Shown piece after piece: positions 29,206-37,848 of a stretch of 64,000 nt of DNA. A program made the translations under genes and the position numbers. Source of the stretch: Acinetobacter beijerinckii CIP 110307. Lineage in GTDB: Bacteria > Pseudomonadota > Gammaproteobacteria > Pseudomonadales > Moraxellaceae. The stretch spans positions 186,001 through 250,000 of the forward strand of contig NZ_KB849765.1 of assembly GCF_000369005.1 (NCBI RefSeq), given 5' to 3'. Under the pieces are notes generated by a model. The model made no database searches. It had not been told where the DNA came from and was given only the letters and a program-made list of their open reading frames with translations. Numbering within the stretch: position 1 is the stretch's first letter; each line of letters starts with the position of its first letter.

Positions 29206-29421
29206 ATGGCTGGTTTATCAATTTGGCATGTACTCATTTTTGCAATCGTGGTTATTTTATTATTTGGTACAGCCAAACTTAAAAACTTAGGTAAAGATGT
29301 TGGTGGTGCAGTAAAAGATTTTAAAAAATCAATGAAAGATGATGAAGCAACTGCATCTCTCAATGAACCTCGTACTATTGATGCTCAAGTAAAAAATACT
29401 GAAAGCTCAATAAAAAGCTAA
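29206..29421 (+). CDS. tatA: Sec-independent translocase subunit TatA
   Basis: 71-residue pore-forming subunit of the twin-arginine translocase. One N-terminal membrane helix ([16 protein letters not shown]), the FG hinge and a conserved amphipathic helix ([20 protein letters not shown]), then a short polar tail. TATAGGAATAAAATT supplies the ribosome site. tatB starts 12 bp downstream. Confidence 0.95.
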   Translation: MAGLSIWHVLIFAIVVILLFGTAKLKNLGKDVGGAVKDFKKSMKDDEATASLNEPRTIDAQVKNTESSIKS

Positions 29422-29433
29422 GCGAGCAACCAT

Positions 29434-29877
29434 ATGTTAGATGTAGGAATGTCCGAACTATTGGTGTTCGGCATTATTGCCTTACTTGTGCTTGGACCTG
29501 ATAAATTACCTGAAGCAGCTCGATTTGTCGGGAAATGGTATGGCAAAGTGAAGCGTCTTGTCAGTAATGTGCAAAACGATATTGATCGTGAATTACGTCT
29601 ATCTGAATTACGCGAGCAAATGCAGCAAGAAATGCAACGTATTGCTGAACTAGAACAAAAAATGCAAGCTCAAATGTCTGAACTCGAACAACAAAAACGA
29701 GAAATGTTTGTTCAACCAAGTAAACAAGAACAAACAACAGATAACATTAGTTATCCGATTTATCACTATATGAAAGAGCATCCATCATTTGTGTATGTGG
29801 AAAAATATATTCTAAAGGCTCAGACAACTATTTTTTCTACATCAGATCATCAACCAGAATTTAAGGTGGCCGTATGA
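29434..29877 (+). CDS. tatB: Sec-independent translocase subunit TatB
   Basis: 147-residue TatB, which with TatC forms the receptor for twin-arginine signal peptides. N-terminal helix with Glu8 (MLDVGMSELLVFGIIALLVLG), the PDKLPEAARFVGKW motif, then a long charged coiled coil (about 45-95). The C-terminal tail is variable. The stop overlaps the tatC start (ATGA), indicating coupled translation. Confidence 0.93.
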   Translation: MLDVGMSELLVFGIIALLVLGPDKLPEAARFVGKWYGKVKRLVSNVQNDIDRELRLSELREQMQQEMQRIAELEQKMQAQMSELEQQKREMFVQPSKQEQTTDNISYPIYHYMKEHPSFVYVEKYILKAQTTIFSTSDHQPEFKVAV

Positions 29878-30653
29878 GTACATCCTCTCATTCTCAGTTA
29901 CCTGCTCAATCGATTGAGGAATCAAAGCAAAAGATTGAACTTGAAGAAATGCCGATTACCAAGCATTTAATGATCTTGCGTCAGCATTTATTCAAAGTCG
30001 TTGGGATTTTGCTACTCTTATTCTTTTGTCTATTGCCGTTTGCAAATCGCACCTATCAGTTACTTTCTGAACCTTTGCGAGCTCAGCTTCCTGTTAGCTC
30101 ATCAATGATCGCAACAGATGTGACTGCAACATTCATGGCACCTTTTAAGCTGAACTTTTTTGTTGCACTGATGTTAGCAATGCCTTTTATTATTTATCAA
30201 ATTTGGGCATTTGCTAAACCTGCATTATATGAACGAGAAAAGACACTTGCACTTCCGTTATTACTAAGCAGTATTTTTCTATTTTATGCTGGAATTGCCT
30301 TTGCATATTTTGTTGCTTTACCTTCGATTTTACATTTTTTCATTAGTGTTTCACCTGAAACTGTAGCGCCAATGACAGATATCAATAGCTACCTAGCATT
30401 CTGCTTAAAGCTGTTTCTTGTCTTTGGTTTAACCTTCGAAATTCCAGTGATCACACTACTTTTGATTCTGATTGGAGTCGTGAGTACACAAAGTTTGATT
30501 GAGAAACGAAGATTTATCATTGTTGGATGTTTTTTCGTGGCAATGTTTATTACCCCACCTGATGCAATTTCTATGATCATGTTAGCCGTTCCGATGTGGT
30601 TATTGTTTGAGATTGGATTGTTTTTTGGCAAGATCATCGAAAAAAAAAAATAA
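29874..30653 (+). CDS. tatC: Sec-independent translocase subunit TatC
   Basis: 259-residue multispanning TatC, the primary signal-peptide receptor. Six hydrophobic helices; family blocks MPITKHLMILRQHLFKV (the conserved LxxLR start), FMAPFKLNFFVALMLAMPFIIYQ broken by conserved charged residues, FAKPALYEREK and FGLTFEIPV with the conserved Glu, and the closing region FITPPDAISMIMLAVPM. The last codons run into 11 consecutive A bases at the stop, a potential slippage site but in frame. Terminator at 30680. Confidence 0.95.
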   Translation: MSTSSHSQLPAQSIEESKQKIELEEMPITKHLMILRQHLFKVVGILLLLFFCLLPFANRTYQLLSEPLRAQLPVSSSMIATDVTATFMAPFKLNFFVALMLAMPFIIYQIWAFAKPALYEREKTLALPLLLSSIFLFYAGIAFAYFVALPSILHFFISVSPETVAPMTDINSYLAFCLKLFLVFGLTFEIPVITLLLILIGVVSTQSLIEKRRFIIVGCFFVAMFITPPDAISMIMLAVPMWLLFEIGLFFGKIIEKKK

Positions 30654-30679
30654 CTTAATAGTTTTGTTCTTATAAATAC

Positions 30680-30703
30680 AAACAGGCTTCACGCCTGTTT
30701 TTT
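30680..30703 (+). terminator. Intrinsic terminator of tatABC
   Basis: The stem AAACAGGC / GCCTGTTT with a 5-nt loop is followed by T residues. Confidence 0.85.
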
Positions 30704-30732
30704 AAATTTATTACTTTAATTTTTAATTGATT

Positions 30733-30770
30733 TTTCACAAAGCTGTCACACAAGTGTCAATGCTTCGTCA
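30733..30770 (+). promoter_or_regulatory. PhoB-box-like direct repeats upstream of phoX
   Basis: TTTCA (30733), TGTCA (30744), TGTCA (30755) and CGTCA (30766) recur every 11 bp, and the core CTGTCAcacaagTGTCA closely fits the Pho box. The gene that follows encodes a phosphatase family typically in the Pho regulon, which raises confidence. The last repeat ends 69 bp before the ATG. Confidence 0.75.
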
Positions 30771-30838
30771 CATTTAAACATTAAGTTTGTGGGGGGAAAA
30801 CTTTTAGAACAACTGTTATATTTATTAGGAAAAATTCC

Positions 30839-33169
30839 ATGACCGAGCTATCGCCATATCATGAAGATCAAGAGTTGGATAACAACACATCGGATAATTC
30901 TCATTTCCGTGACATTTTAGAACAGCATATTAGCCGTCGTAGTCTCATCACTAAAACTGCGAGTGGTGCTGTAGCATTAACTTTAGCATCGACATTAACT
31001 GGCTGTAACGACGACGATAATAATTCGAGCAATAACGGTGGAACACCGCCAACACCTGTTGATCCAAATAAAAAACCAGAAAAACTAAACTTCTCTCCTG
31101 TTGCTAAAAATCAAAATGACATCGTAACAGTTCCTGAAGGTTATGAGGCTACTGTATTATATGCTTTAGGCGATTCAATCAATCCTACATACGGTGCATG
31201 GGATGATAACAACATTCCTTCTGGCCCAAGTTTCCAATTCCGTTCTGGCGACTGCCATGATGGTATGCACTATTTCGGCATGAATTCAACAACACAACGT
31301 TTTGATGAAAGTGTTTCAGATCGTGGCTTATTAGTCATGAACCACGAATATATCAACCCGACGTTCTTGCATCCTAAAGGTCCAACAAAAGTTGCTGGTC
31401 GTCGACCTGAAGATGAAGTTATTCGTGAAGTGAATGCTCACGGTGTTTCTGTTATCGAAATCAAAAAAGATAAAAATTCACAAAAGATAGAAGTTGTTAA
31501 GAACTCAGTTTTTAACCGCCGCATTACAGGCTCAACTATAATGGACTTTGCAGGTGCTGCTGCAGGTTCACCACTTCTCTCCACTGCTTACTCTCCAGCA
31601 GCTCGCCAAACTCGTGGTACACATAATAACTGCGGTAATGGTTATACACCTTGGGGAACATACCTAACGACTGAAGAAAACTTTATTGGTTATTTTAAGC
31701 GTTCAGGAACTGATAAATACCAACGTACTGCAACAGAAGAAATTGCACTTAAACGCTATGGTTTAGGTTTATCTATTGATTATCAATATGAAAAGAATCC
31801 AGATGGGACGCCTAAGAAGAATGAAAAAGGCGAAATTATTTATATTTTAGATGCTCAAAAAAATAAGATACCAAACTTAGATGAACAAGGGCGAATTAAA
31901 TATCTAAATACAAATTCACGTTATGGTTGGGAAACTGCAGTTGGCAGTGTCGAATCTCAAGACTTATATGATCGTTGGTCAGCTGATGTAAAAGCTGATG
32001 CTGCTACAAAAGACTACCGCAATAGTCCTAATACATTTGGTTGGATGGTAGAAATTGATCCATTTGATGGCCGCCAAAATCCTGTAAAACGTACTTCATT
32101 AGGCCGTTTTGCTCATGAGGATAGTGCTTGCCGTGCAATAGCTGGACAACCATTAGCATTCTATATGGGTGATGACTCTCGTGGAGAATATATCTACAAA
32201 TTCGTTTCAGAAGCAAAATGGGATATCAAAGATATCAACGGTGGTTATGCTGCTGGTGATAAATATATGAATGCGGGTAAACTTTATGTTGCCAAATTCA
32301 ATAATGATGGTACTGGCCAGTGGATCGAATTAGCTTTTGGTAAAAATGGTTTGAACCAAAGCAATACAGTTTATCCATTTAGCTCTCAAGCCGATGTTGT
32401 AACTTTTGCTCGTCTTGCAGCCGATGCTGTAGGCGCAACAAAAATGGATCGTCCAGAATGGTGTACGGTTAATCCAGAAAATGGTGAAGTCTACGTTACA
32501 TTAACCAACAACTCAAACCGTGGTTCAAGCTATCCAACAGATGCAGCAAACCCTCGCAGTTACGAAGACTTATATAACAATACAAAAACTCAAAAAGGCA
32601 ATGTAAACGGTCATATTATTCGTTTCCGTGAAAATGCTGACTTAACTACTGCTGAGAGTTTCAAATGGGATATCTATCTATTTGGTGCTGAAGCTTCTAT
32701 GGCTGCAAACATCAACCTTTCAGGTTTGACAGATAATAATGATCTTTCAAGTCCAGATGGTATGTGGTTTGACCCACGCGGTGTTCTTTGGATTCAGACA
32801 GATGACGGCGCATATACTGATGTAACGAACTGTATGATGCTCGCTGCACTTCCAGGTCAGATTGGTGATGGAGCAAAAGCAACGTCTTCAAATGGTACTG
32901 AAACCTTAGTTGGTAAGAAAGTAACAGATGAAACCTTGCGTCGTTTCCTAGTTGGACCTAAAGAATGCGAAATCACTGGTATTGCAATGACACCAGATTA
33001 CAAAGCGATCTTTATCAATGTTCAGCATCCCGGTGAAGAATCTGCAGACTATGCATCTCCTTCAAGTAACTGGCCAGCAACCCAAACGAACCCAAGCAAC
33101 AAAACTGCACGTCCACGTTCAGCGACTGTTGTGATCACTCGTAAAGATGGTGGTGTGATTGCAGGTTAA
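30839..33169 (+). CDS. phoX: PhoX-family (DUF839) phosphatase, Tat-exported lipoprotein
   Basis: 776 residues. The N-terminus has a twin-arginine signal (SRRSLITK, Arg33-Arg34) and a hydrophobic stretch ending in lipobox LTGC (Cys56), so it is likely exported folded by Tat and lipidated. The body matches PhoX alkaline phosphatases, which bind Ca and Fe: SGDCHDGMHYF, VMNHEYINP, RTSLGRFAHEDSA, DRPEWCTVNPENGEVYVTLTNN, SSPDGMWFDPRGVLWIQTD and ECEITGIAMTPD. The Tat machinery needed for export lies directly upstream. The PhoX activity itself is inferred from family. Confidence 0.87.
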   Translation: MTELSPYHEDQELDNNTSDNSHFRDILEQHISRRSLITKTASGAVALTLASTLTGCNDDDNNSSNNGGTPPTPVDPNKKPEKLNFSPVAKNQNDIVTVPEGYEATVLYALGDSINPTYGAWDDNNIPSGPSFQFRSGDCHDGMHYFGMNSTTQRFDESVSDRGLLVMNHEYINPTFLHPKGPTKVAGRRPEDEVIREVNAHGVSVIEIKKDKNSQKIEVVKNSVFNRRITGSTIMDFAGAAAGSPLLSTAYSPAARQTRGTHNNCGNGYTPWGTYLTTEENFIGYFKRSGTDKYQRTATEEIALKRYGLGLSIDYQYEKNPDGTPKKNEKGEIIYILDAQKNKIPNLDEQGRIKYLNTNSRYGWETAVGSVESQDLYDRWSADVKADAATKDYRNSPNTFGWMVEIDPFDGRQNPVKRTSLGRFAHEDSACRAIAGQPLAFYMGDDSRGEYIYKFVSEAKWDIKDINGGYAAGDKYMNAGKLYVAKFNNDGTGQWIELAFGKNGLNQSNTVYPFSSQADVVTFARLAADAVGATKMDRPEWCTVNPENGEVYVTLTNNSNRGSSYPTDAANPRSYEDLYNNTKTQKGNVNGHIIRFRENADLTTAESFKWDIYLFGAEASMAANINLSGLTDNNDLSSPDGMWFDPRGVLWIQTDDGAYTDVTNCMMLAALPGQIGDGAKATSSNGTETLVGKKVTDETLRRFLVGPKECEITGIAMTPDYKAIFINVQHPGEESADYASPSSNWPATQTNPSNKTARPRSATVVITRKDGGVIAG

Positions 33170-33185
33170 GCCCTGAGATCACCCC

Positions 33186-33218
33186 AAAAGAGCCTATCTG
33201 TAATTATAGGCTCTTTTT
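33186..33218. terminator. Bidirectional terminator phoX / NRDE gene
   Basis: The stem AAAAGAGCCTAT / ATAGGCTCTTTT with an 8-nt loop and T run lies between convergent genes. Confidence 0.9.
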
Positions 33219-34000
33219 TATTTTAATAATGGAATAGTTAATTCAATCAAACTTCCTTGCTGGTCACCATGCTGGGTTTTCTCTAGCCAATGCCATTGTT
33301 TTGAATCAAGCCTTAAGAAATTAGAACACCGTGTTCCATAAATTGGACTTTGAATAAAAGTTGAAGAAAGCAATTCTTCCATTTCTTTACTAATCCCTGT
33401 ATCAGGTAATAGATTTGGAATAATTTTTCTTTCGTCCTCTAAAATATCCCATACTGTATGGTGTAAATCTTGTTCAGGGATCTGAGATTGTTGCAACATC
33501 GGTAAAAATTCTTGGGTAAAGCGTTTACGTAAATGTTTGGTTTTTTCCCAGTCTTCAGACATCAAACCATTTGAAACGACATACACACCATTTGCCAAAA
33601 CCTGCGGTGCTTCACCTCGATTGCTCATATACACCGCTTGCTCACGATCACCTACAAACAGGTTGAATCCCGCATAATCCTGTTGTTTGCATTCCAGTTG
33701 TTGAGCAAAACGTATAGGTGCTAAATCACTTTCTAAAAAATCTTGAATGAGTTTGCCACGCGAAGTTTCATATTCACTCTGATCTCGACCATTTCTAAAA
33801 TTGGTTACGATTGCCCATCGTCCCGAAGCAGTCACCCCCATCCATGTTCCACCTGACTTTAAATCTTGTCCTGCTACAATCAAGCTATTCTCCCACGCAT
33901 GTAAAACAGCACTAGGACGATAATAAAATTCATCACGATTTGAAATTAAACAAAGTGGCATCTCTTCAAGAACTTGCCATGCAAAAGCAACAATACACAT
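33218..34000 (-). CDS. NRDE (TANGO2-like) family protein
   Basis: 260 residues. It begins MCIVAFAW with Cys2, then LISNRDEFYYRPSA, the NRDE signature, followed by GGTWMGVTASGRWAIVTNFR, all typical of the family related to eukaryotic TANGO2. An N-terminal Cys and fold similarity to Ntn hydrolases have been noted for the group, but the biochemical role is not settled (heme or acyl-CoA handling has been proposed in eukaryotes). Divergent from lgt. Confidence 0.85.
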   Translation of the reverse strand: MCIVAFAWQVLEEMPLCLISNRDEFYYRPSAVLHAWENSLIVAGQDLKSGGTWMGVTASGRWAIVTNFRNGRDQSEYETSRGKLIQDFLESDLAPIRFAQQLECKQQDYAGFNLFVGDREQAVYMSNRGEAPQVLANGVYVVSNGLMSEDWEKTKHLRKRFTQEFLPMLQQSQIPEQDLHHTVWDILEDERKIIPNLLPDTGISKEMEELLSSTFIQSPIYGTRCSNFLRLDSKQWHWLEKTQHGDQQGSLIELTIPLLK

Positions 34001-34106
34001 TTATTTTGTTCTCACATCTTTACACATTGAATGTACAACATTTTTCACATCATTCCGCTACAATCTGCTCAAAACTTAATTTCAAATTCTAAATTGAGGA
34101 ACAGCA

Positions 34107-34919
34107 ATGCTGACCTATCCAAATATAGATCCAATTGCCTTGAGCTTAGGGCCAGTGAAAGTGCATTGGTACGGACTTATGTATCTCTTGGCATTTTTAT
34201 GTGCTTGGGGCTTGGCCTCTTATCGCGCAAAACAGCGTGATGGTTGGACAGGAGATATGATTTCAGACCTCGTCTTTTACGGCGCACTTGGCGTGGTTTT
34301 AGGTGGGCGTGTTGGTTATGTCTTGTTTTATGAGTTTGGCAAGTTTTTGGAAAATCCACTATGGTTATTCCAAGTTTGGACAGGTGGAATGAGTTTCCAC
34401 GGTGGTTTCCTCGGTGTGATTATTGCCATGCTATTTTGGTGTAAAAAATACCAAAAGACATGGTTTGAGACTTTAGACTTTATCGCGCCATGTGTACCTA
34501 CAGGATTGATGTTTGGTCGTTTTGGTAATTTTATTGGCGGTGAACTTTATGGTCGTGAAGTTCAAGATCCAAACTATGCATTTGGTATGATTTTTCCAAC
34601 CGATCCTTTAGGTCTAGTCCGTCACCCATCTCAAATTTATCAAGCGATTTGCGAAGGTCTGATTCTCTTCATTGTCTTATGGTGGTTCAGTTCTAAACCT
34701 CGCCCGCGTATGGCAGTATCTGCTCTGTTCTTGGTGGGTTATGGGATTGCACGTTTCTTTATGGAATTCTTCCGTCAGCCCGATGCAGATCAGGGTTTTA
34801 TCTTATTCGGATGGATGACTAAAGGACAGATTCTGAGCTTCCCAATGATCATCATTGGCCTCTGGATGATTTGGTATGCCTACCGTAAAAATATCTATGA
34901 TTGGCAACTCAAAAAATAA
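34107..34919 (+). CDS. lgt: Phosphatidylglycerol-prolipoprotein diacylglyceryl transferase
   Basis: First enzyme of lipoprotein maturation: transfers diacylglycerol to the lipobox Cys in the inner membrane. 270 residues with seven hydrophobic helices; key blocks RVGYVLFYEF, GGMSFHGGFLG (catalytic His region) and the Lgt signature GRFGNFIGGELYGR, plus HPSQIYQA and YGIARFFMEFFRQPD. TTGAGGAACAGCA precedes ATG 34107. Clients in this window include the lipoproteins at 12870, 30839, 37041 and 59766. Confidence 0.96.
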   Translation: MLTYPNIDPIALSLGPVKVHWYGLMYLLAFLCAWGLASYRAKQRDGWTGDMISDLVFYGALGVVLGGRVGYVLFYEFGKFLENPLWLFQVWTGGMSFHGGFLGVIIAMLFWCKKYQKTWFETLDFIAPCVPTGLMFGRFGNFIGGELYGREVQDPNYAFGMIFPTDPLGLVRHPSQIYQAICEGLILFIVLWWFSSKPRPRMAVSALFLVGYGIARFFMEFFRQPDADQGFILFGWMTKGQILSFPMIIIGLWMIWYAYRKNIYDWQLKK

Positions 34920-34921
34920 TT

Positions 34922-34946
34922 AAAGGGAGCAAATGCTCCCTTTTTT
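34922..34946. terminator. Bidirectional terminator lgt / wrbA
   Basis: A 10-bp stem AAAGGGAGCA / TGCTCCCTTT with a 2-nt loop and T run. Confidence 0.9.
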
Positions 34947-34958
34947 AATACTGTTCTT

Positions 34959-35564
34959 TTAATTAGATAGCTTAGAAGATAGCGCTTTTACAACTTGACC
35001 TAAACGCTTGCCTTGAGCTTCACATAAGATTTTTTCATCTTGGCTCAAACTCTGATCATGACGTGGTCCACTCACATGACTCGCCCCATAAGGTGTACCG
35101 CCTGTTTTTGTATTTGACAATGCAGGTATTGAATTTGGTAAACCTAAAATCATCATCCCGTGATGAAACAAAGGTGGCAGCATGGTCAATAAGGTACTTT
35201 CCTGTCCGCCATGCATAGAACCTGAAGAAGTAAATACACAAGCAGGTTTATCATGTAAAGCACCGTTCAGCCATAAGCTTGTGGTTTGATCCCAAAAGTA
35301 TTTCATCTCACTCGCCATGTTTCCAAATCGAGTTGGTGAACCAAGTGCTAAACCAGAACAGTGTGCCAAATCATCTAAGCTACAATAAATATCGCCATCA
35401 CTAGGAATACTTGGTTCTACTTGCGTCACAACTGGCGCTAAATTTGGCACCGTTCTAATACGCGCCGTTATGCCAGCAGCTTCAACACCATCGGCTATTA
35501 AATGTGCCATTTGCTTAGTTGAACCATATTTACTGTAATAAAGTACAAGGACGTAAGGTTGCAT
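34959..35564 (-). CDS. wrbA: NAD(P)H:quinone oxidoreductase, WrbA-type flavodoxin
   Basis: 201-residue FMN protein that reduces quinones by two electrons. The phosphate-binding loop YYSKYGSTKQMA, SPTRFGNMASEMKYFWDQT, FTSSGSMHGGQESTLLTM (flavin-binding loop) and GGTPYGASHVSG are all WrbA blocks. The frame stays open 40 codons upstream to 35684, but that part is not family sequence; ATG 35564 gives MQPYVLVLYYSKYG. Divergent from yihY at 35677. Confidence 0.92.
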   Translation of the reverse strand: MQPYVLVLYYSKYGSTKQMAHLIADGVEAAGITARIRTVPNLAPVVTQVEPSIPSDGDIYCSLDDLAHCSGLALGSPTRFGNMASEMKYFWDQTTSLWLNGALHDKPACVFTSSGSMHGGQESTLLTMLPPLFHHGMMILGLPNSIPALSNTKTGGTPYGASHVSGPRHDQSLSQDEKILCEAQGKRLGQVVKALSSKLSN

Positions 35565-35676
35565 CAGTTTCAAGTATTTTGTTAAAAAGAACACTATACG
35601 ACATTTTTTATACTTTTCGCGGTAGTAATTCCTATGAATGCATAGGATTTTATTAAAAATAATTAGGATAGAACCC

Positions 35677-36927
35677 ATGAGCATAAACCGTTATCTAAAA
35701 AACTTGCCTTTTTTAGAGAAAACATGGTTTCAATTTATTGTATTTGTGTTACGACGTTTTGAGGCTGACCGATGCAGAGATCAGGCTGGATCACTCACCT
35801 ATACAACGTTATTTGCAGTTGTTCCAATGCTAACTGTTTTCTTGGTGATCATTTCATCAATCAAAGCCTTGGAACCAGCTCGACAACAACTCCAACAACT
35901 CATTTATAGTAATTTTTTACCAAAAAGTACCATTGCCTTTGATAAAGCACTCAATGCTTTTACAGACAAATCTAGCAATCTCACCATTATTGGTGTGTTG
36001 TTCTTATTTGTCACCACGGTGCTGATGCTGACCTCAATTGAAACGGTGTTTAACCGCATTTGGCGAGTAAAAGAAACCCGTACAGGCTTAGTCGGTTTTA
36101 TGCGGTATTGGACGATTATTTCTTTAGGTCCGATTGTTTTAGGCAGTGCATTCGTCCTTTCTTCAACTGTAGCATCGATGAATATACTCAGTAATAACTT
36201 TGCTGGTTATCAATTAGATGGCTCTTTCATCTTATGGCTGATTTCCTTTCTACTCACTATAGTCGGTTTCTTTATTCTCTATTGGACAATTCCAAATCGT
36301 ACTGTACCTATTTTCTCAGCTGCAATTGCTGCATGTTTTAGTGCCAGTATTTTTGAAATCTTAAAACGTTTGTTCGGCTGGATTATGAGTAACTTCACCA
36401 GCTATGAAATCGTTTATGGTGCTTTTGCCGCTGTTCCAATTTTTCTACTGTGGATTTATTTATCTTGGAATATCATTTTATTGGGGGTTGAGGTCAGTTA
36501 TGCTCTCACCGCTTTTCATTCTGGCAAAGAAGAAAAGCGCCATCCAATTTTAATGCTACTTGACATGTTGGAACTGTTTTATAAGAAACAACAAATTGGT
36601 GAAAGCGTTACTGAGAAAGAATTACTTAACATTGTTGGGCGTGGTGAGTTAGGTCGATTACCTGCATTCATTTTACAGCTTGAAGCGCAGAATCTGATTA
36701 AACGAACGGATAAAGATGACTATGTGTTAGTCCGAAATTTAGCGCAAGTTGATTTTTGGAGTTTCTTTACTGCTTTACCATATCCACTGCCCCTTCGAGA
36801 TGATGTAAATAATGTGCATCAAGATGATGAATGGATAGAAAGACTCGGTCCTTCATTAGTGGATAGTAATGACTATTTAGCTGCCAAGTTATCAATTCCA
36901 CTTTCGACTATTTTTGAACAGAAATAA
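35677..36927 (+). CDS. yihY: YihY/BrkB-family membrane protein
   Basis: 416 residues, inner membrane. About six hydrophobic helices in residues 30-280 with the family blocks CRDQAGSLTYTTLFAVVPMLTVFL, FNRIWRVKETRTG, IPNRTVPI and VYGAFAAVPIFLLWIYLSWNIILLG. The C-terminal part (about 290-416) is a soluble helical region (TEKELLNIVGRGELGRL) resembling the winged-helix tail seen in some members. Sometimes annotated ribonuclease BN, which is a historic misassignment; molecular role unknown. ATG 35677 has AGGATAG upstream. Confidence 0.88.
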   Translation: MSINRYLKNLPFLEKTWFQFIVFVLRRFEADRCRDQAGSLTYTTLFAVVPMLTVFLVIISSIKALEPARQQLQQLIYSNFLPKSTIAFDKALNAFTDKSSNLTIIGVLFLFVTTVLMLTSIETVFNRIWRVKETRTGLVGFMRYWTIISLGPIVLGSAFVLSSTVASMNILSNNFAGYQLDGSFILWLISFLLTIVGFFILYWTIPNRTVPIFSAAIAACFSASIFEILKRLFGWIMSNFTSYEIVYGAFAAVPIFLLWIYLSWNIILLGVEVSYALTAFHSGKEEKRHPILMLLDMLELFYKKQQIGESVTEKELLNIVGRGELGRLPAFILQLEAQNLIKRTDKDDYVLVRNLAQVDFWSFFTALPYPLPLRDDVNNVHQDDEWIERLGPSLVDSNDYLAAKLSIPLSTIFEQK

Positions 36928-37040
36928 AATATCGATTGGTGATGTCATGGCTATGGCATCACCATTTATCTGAATAATTTAATTCCGCTTTGATCTTTGT
37001 TTATAATTTAACCCTATGACTTTTAATTATATTTATAACA

Positions 37041-37847
37041 ATGAAGAATAAAATCAGCCTACTGATCATACTCATTCTTAGTTTAAATCTGTGTGCGTGT
37101 AGCTCTCCTACAGAAAGAGAATTTCACAAAACTACTGAGCTAGCTGAACAAGGACATGCCAACGCTCAAATTCGTCTTGCACAAATGTATTTTGATGGAA
37201 TTAGTACTGAAATAGATCATGAACAAGCATTGATTTGGATTAAGAAGGCGGCAGATCAAGGTGATTCTCAAGCTTTTGAATGGTTAAAAGCACAAAGTGT
37301 GTCGGGAAATCAAAAAGCTTATGAACTGATTATACAAATCCTCAAGCAAGATAATCCATTAATCGCACGTTGGTTTTTCGAGAAAGCTCAAGCAGGAGAT
37401 GCTTGGTCTCAATATACTGTCGGCTGGATGTATGATTTAGGCAAAGGACTTATTCAATCACCTCATGAAGCGGCAAAGTGGTATTTAGAAGCAGCAAAAC
37501 AAAACTATAGCCTCGCACAACGCGTCATTGCCGATAAATACTCGATGGGTAGTGGCGTAAATCTAGATATGTCCAAATCACTTTACTGGTATGAAAAAGC
37601 AGCAGAACAAAATGATGTCGAAGCTCAATTTCGTCTAGGTATGTTCCATGCATTAAATTTTAGAAATGAACAGCACTTTAAAGCTGAAATTGCGCGTAAG
37701 TGGCTAAACAAAGCTGTGCAAAATGGTCATAAGGATGCAGCTACGATACTCAAACAATTTGAACAAGATTATGCTGAAGTTCAACAAGTAAAAGCTTTTG
37801 AATCATCAGCTCAAATGGAAAATGAACACTTAGGCAGCTACAACTAA
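37041..37847 (+). CDS. Sel1-repeat lipoprotein
   Basis: 268 residues. Lipoprotein signal with lipobox LCAC (Cys20), then Sel1-like repeats across the body (HANAQIRLAQMYFDGISTEID, WSQYTVGWMYDLGKGLIQSP, SLAQRVIADKYSMGSGVNLD, VEAQFRLGMFHALNFRNEQH). Likely an envelope-anchored scaffold or adaptor; partner unknown. Its stop is one base from the stop of the convergent EamA gene. Confidence 0.87.
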   Translation: MKNKISLLIILILSLNLCACSSPTEREFHKTTELAEQGHANAQIRLAQMYFDGISTEIDHEQALIWIKKAADQGDSQAFEWLKAQSVSGNQKAYELIIQILKQDNPLIARWFFEKAQAGDAWSQYTVGWMYDLGKGLIQSPHEAAKWYLEAAKQNYSLAQRVIADKYSMGSGVNLDMSKSLYWYEKAAEQNDVEAQFRLGMFHALNFRNEQHFKAEIARKWLNKAVQNGHKDAATILKQFEQDYAEVQQVKAFESSAQMENEHLGSYN

Positions 37848-37848
37848 A

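Noticed and set aside
30642..30653. Poly-A run at the end of tatC as programmed frameshift
   Set aside because: The run ends directly in the stop codon and no conserved downstream frame continues.
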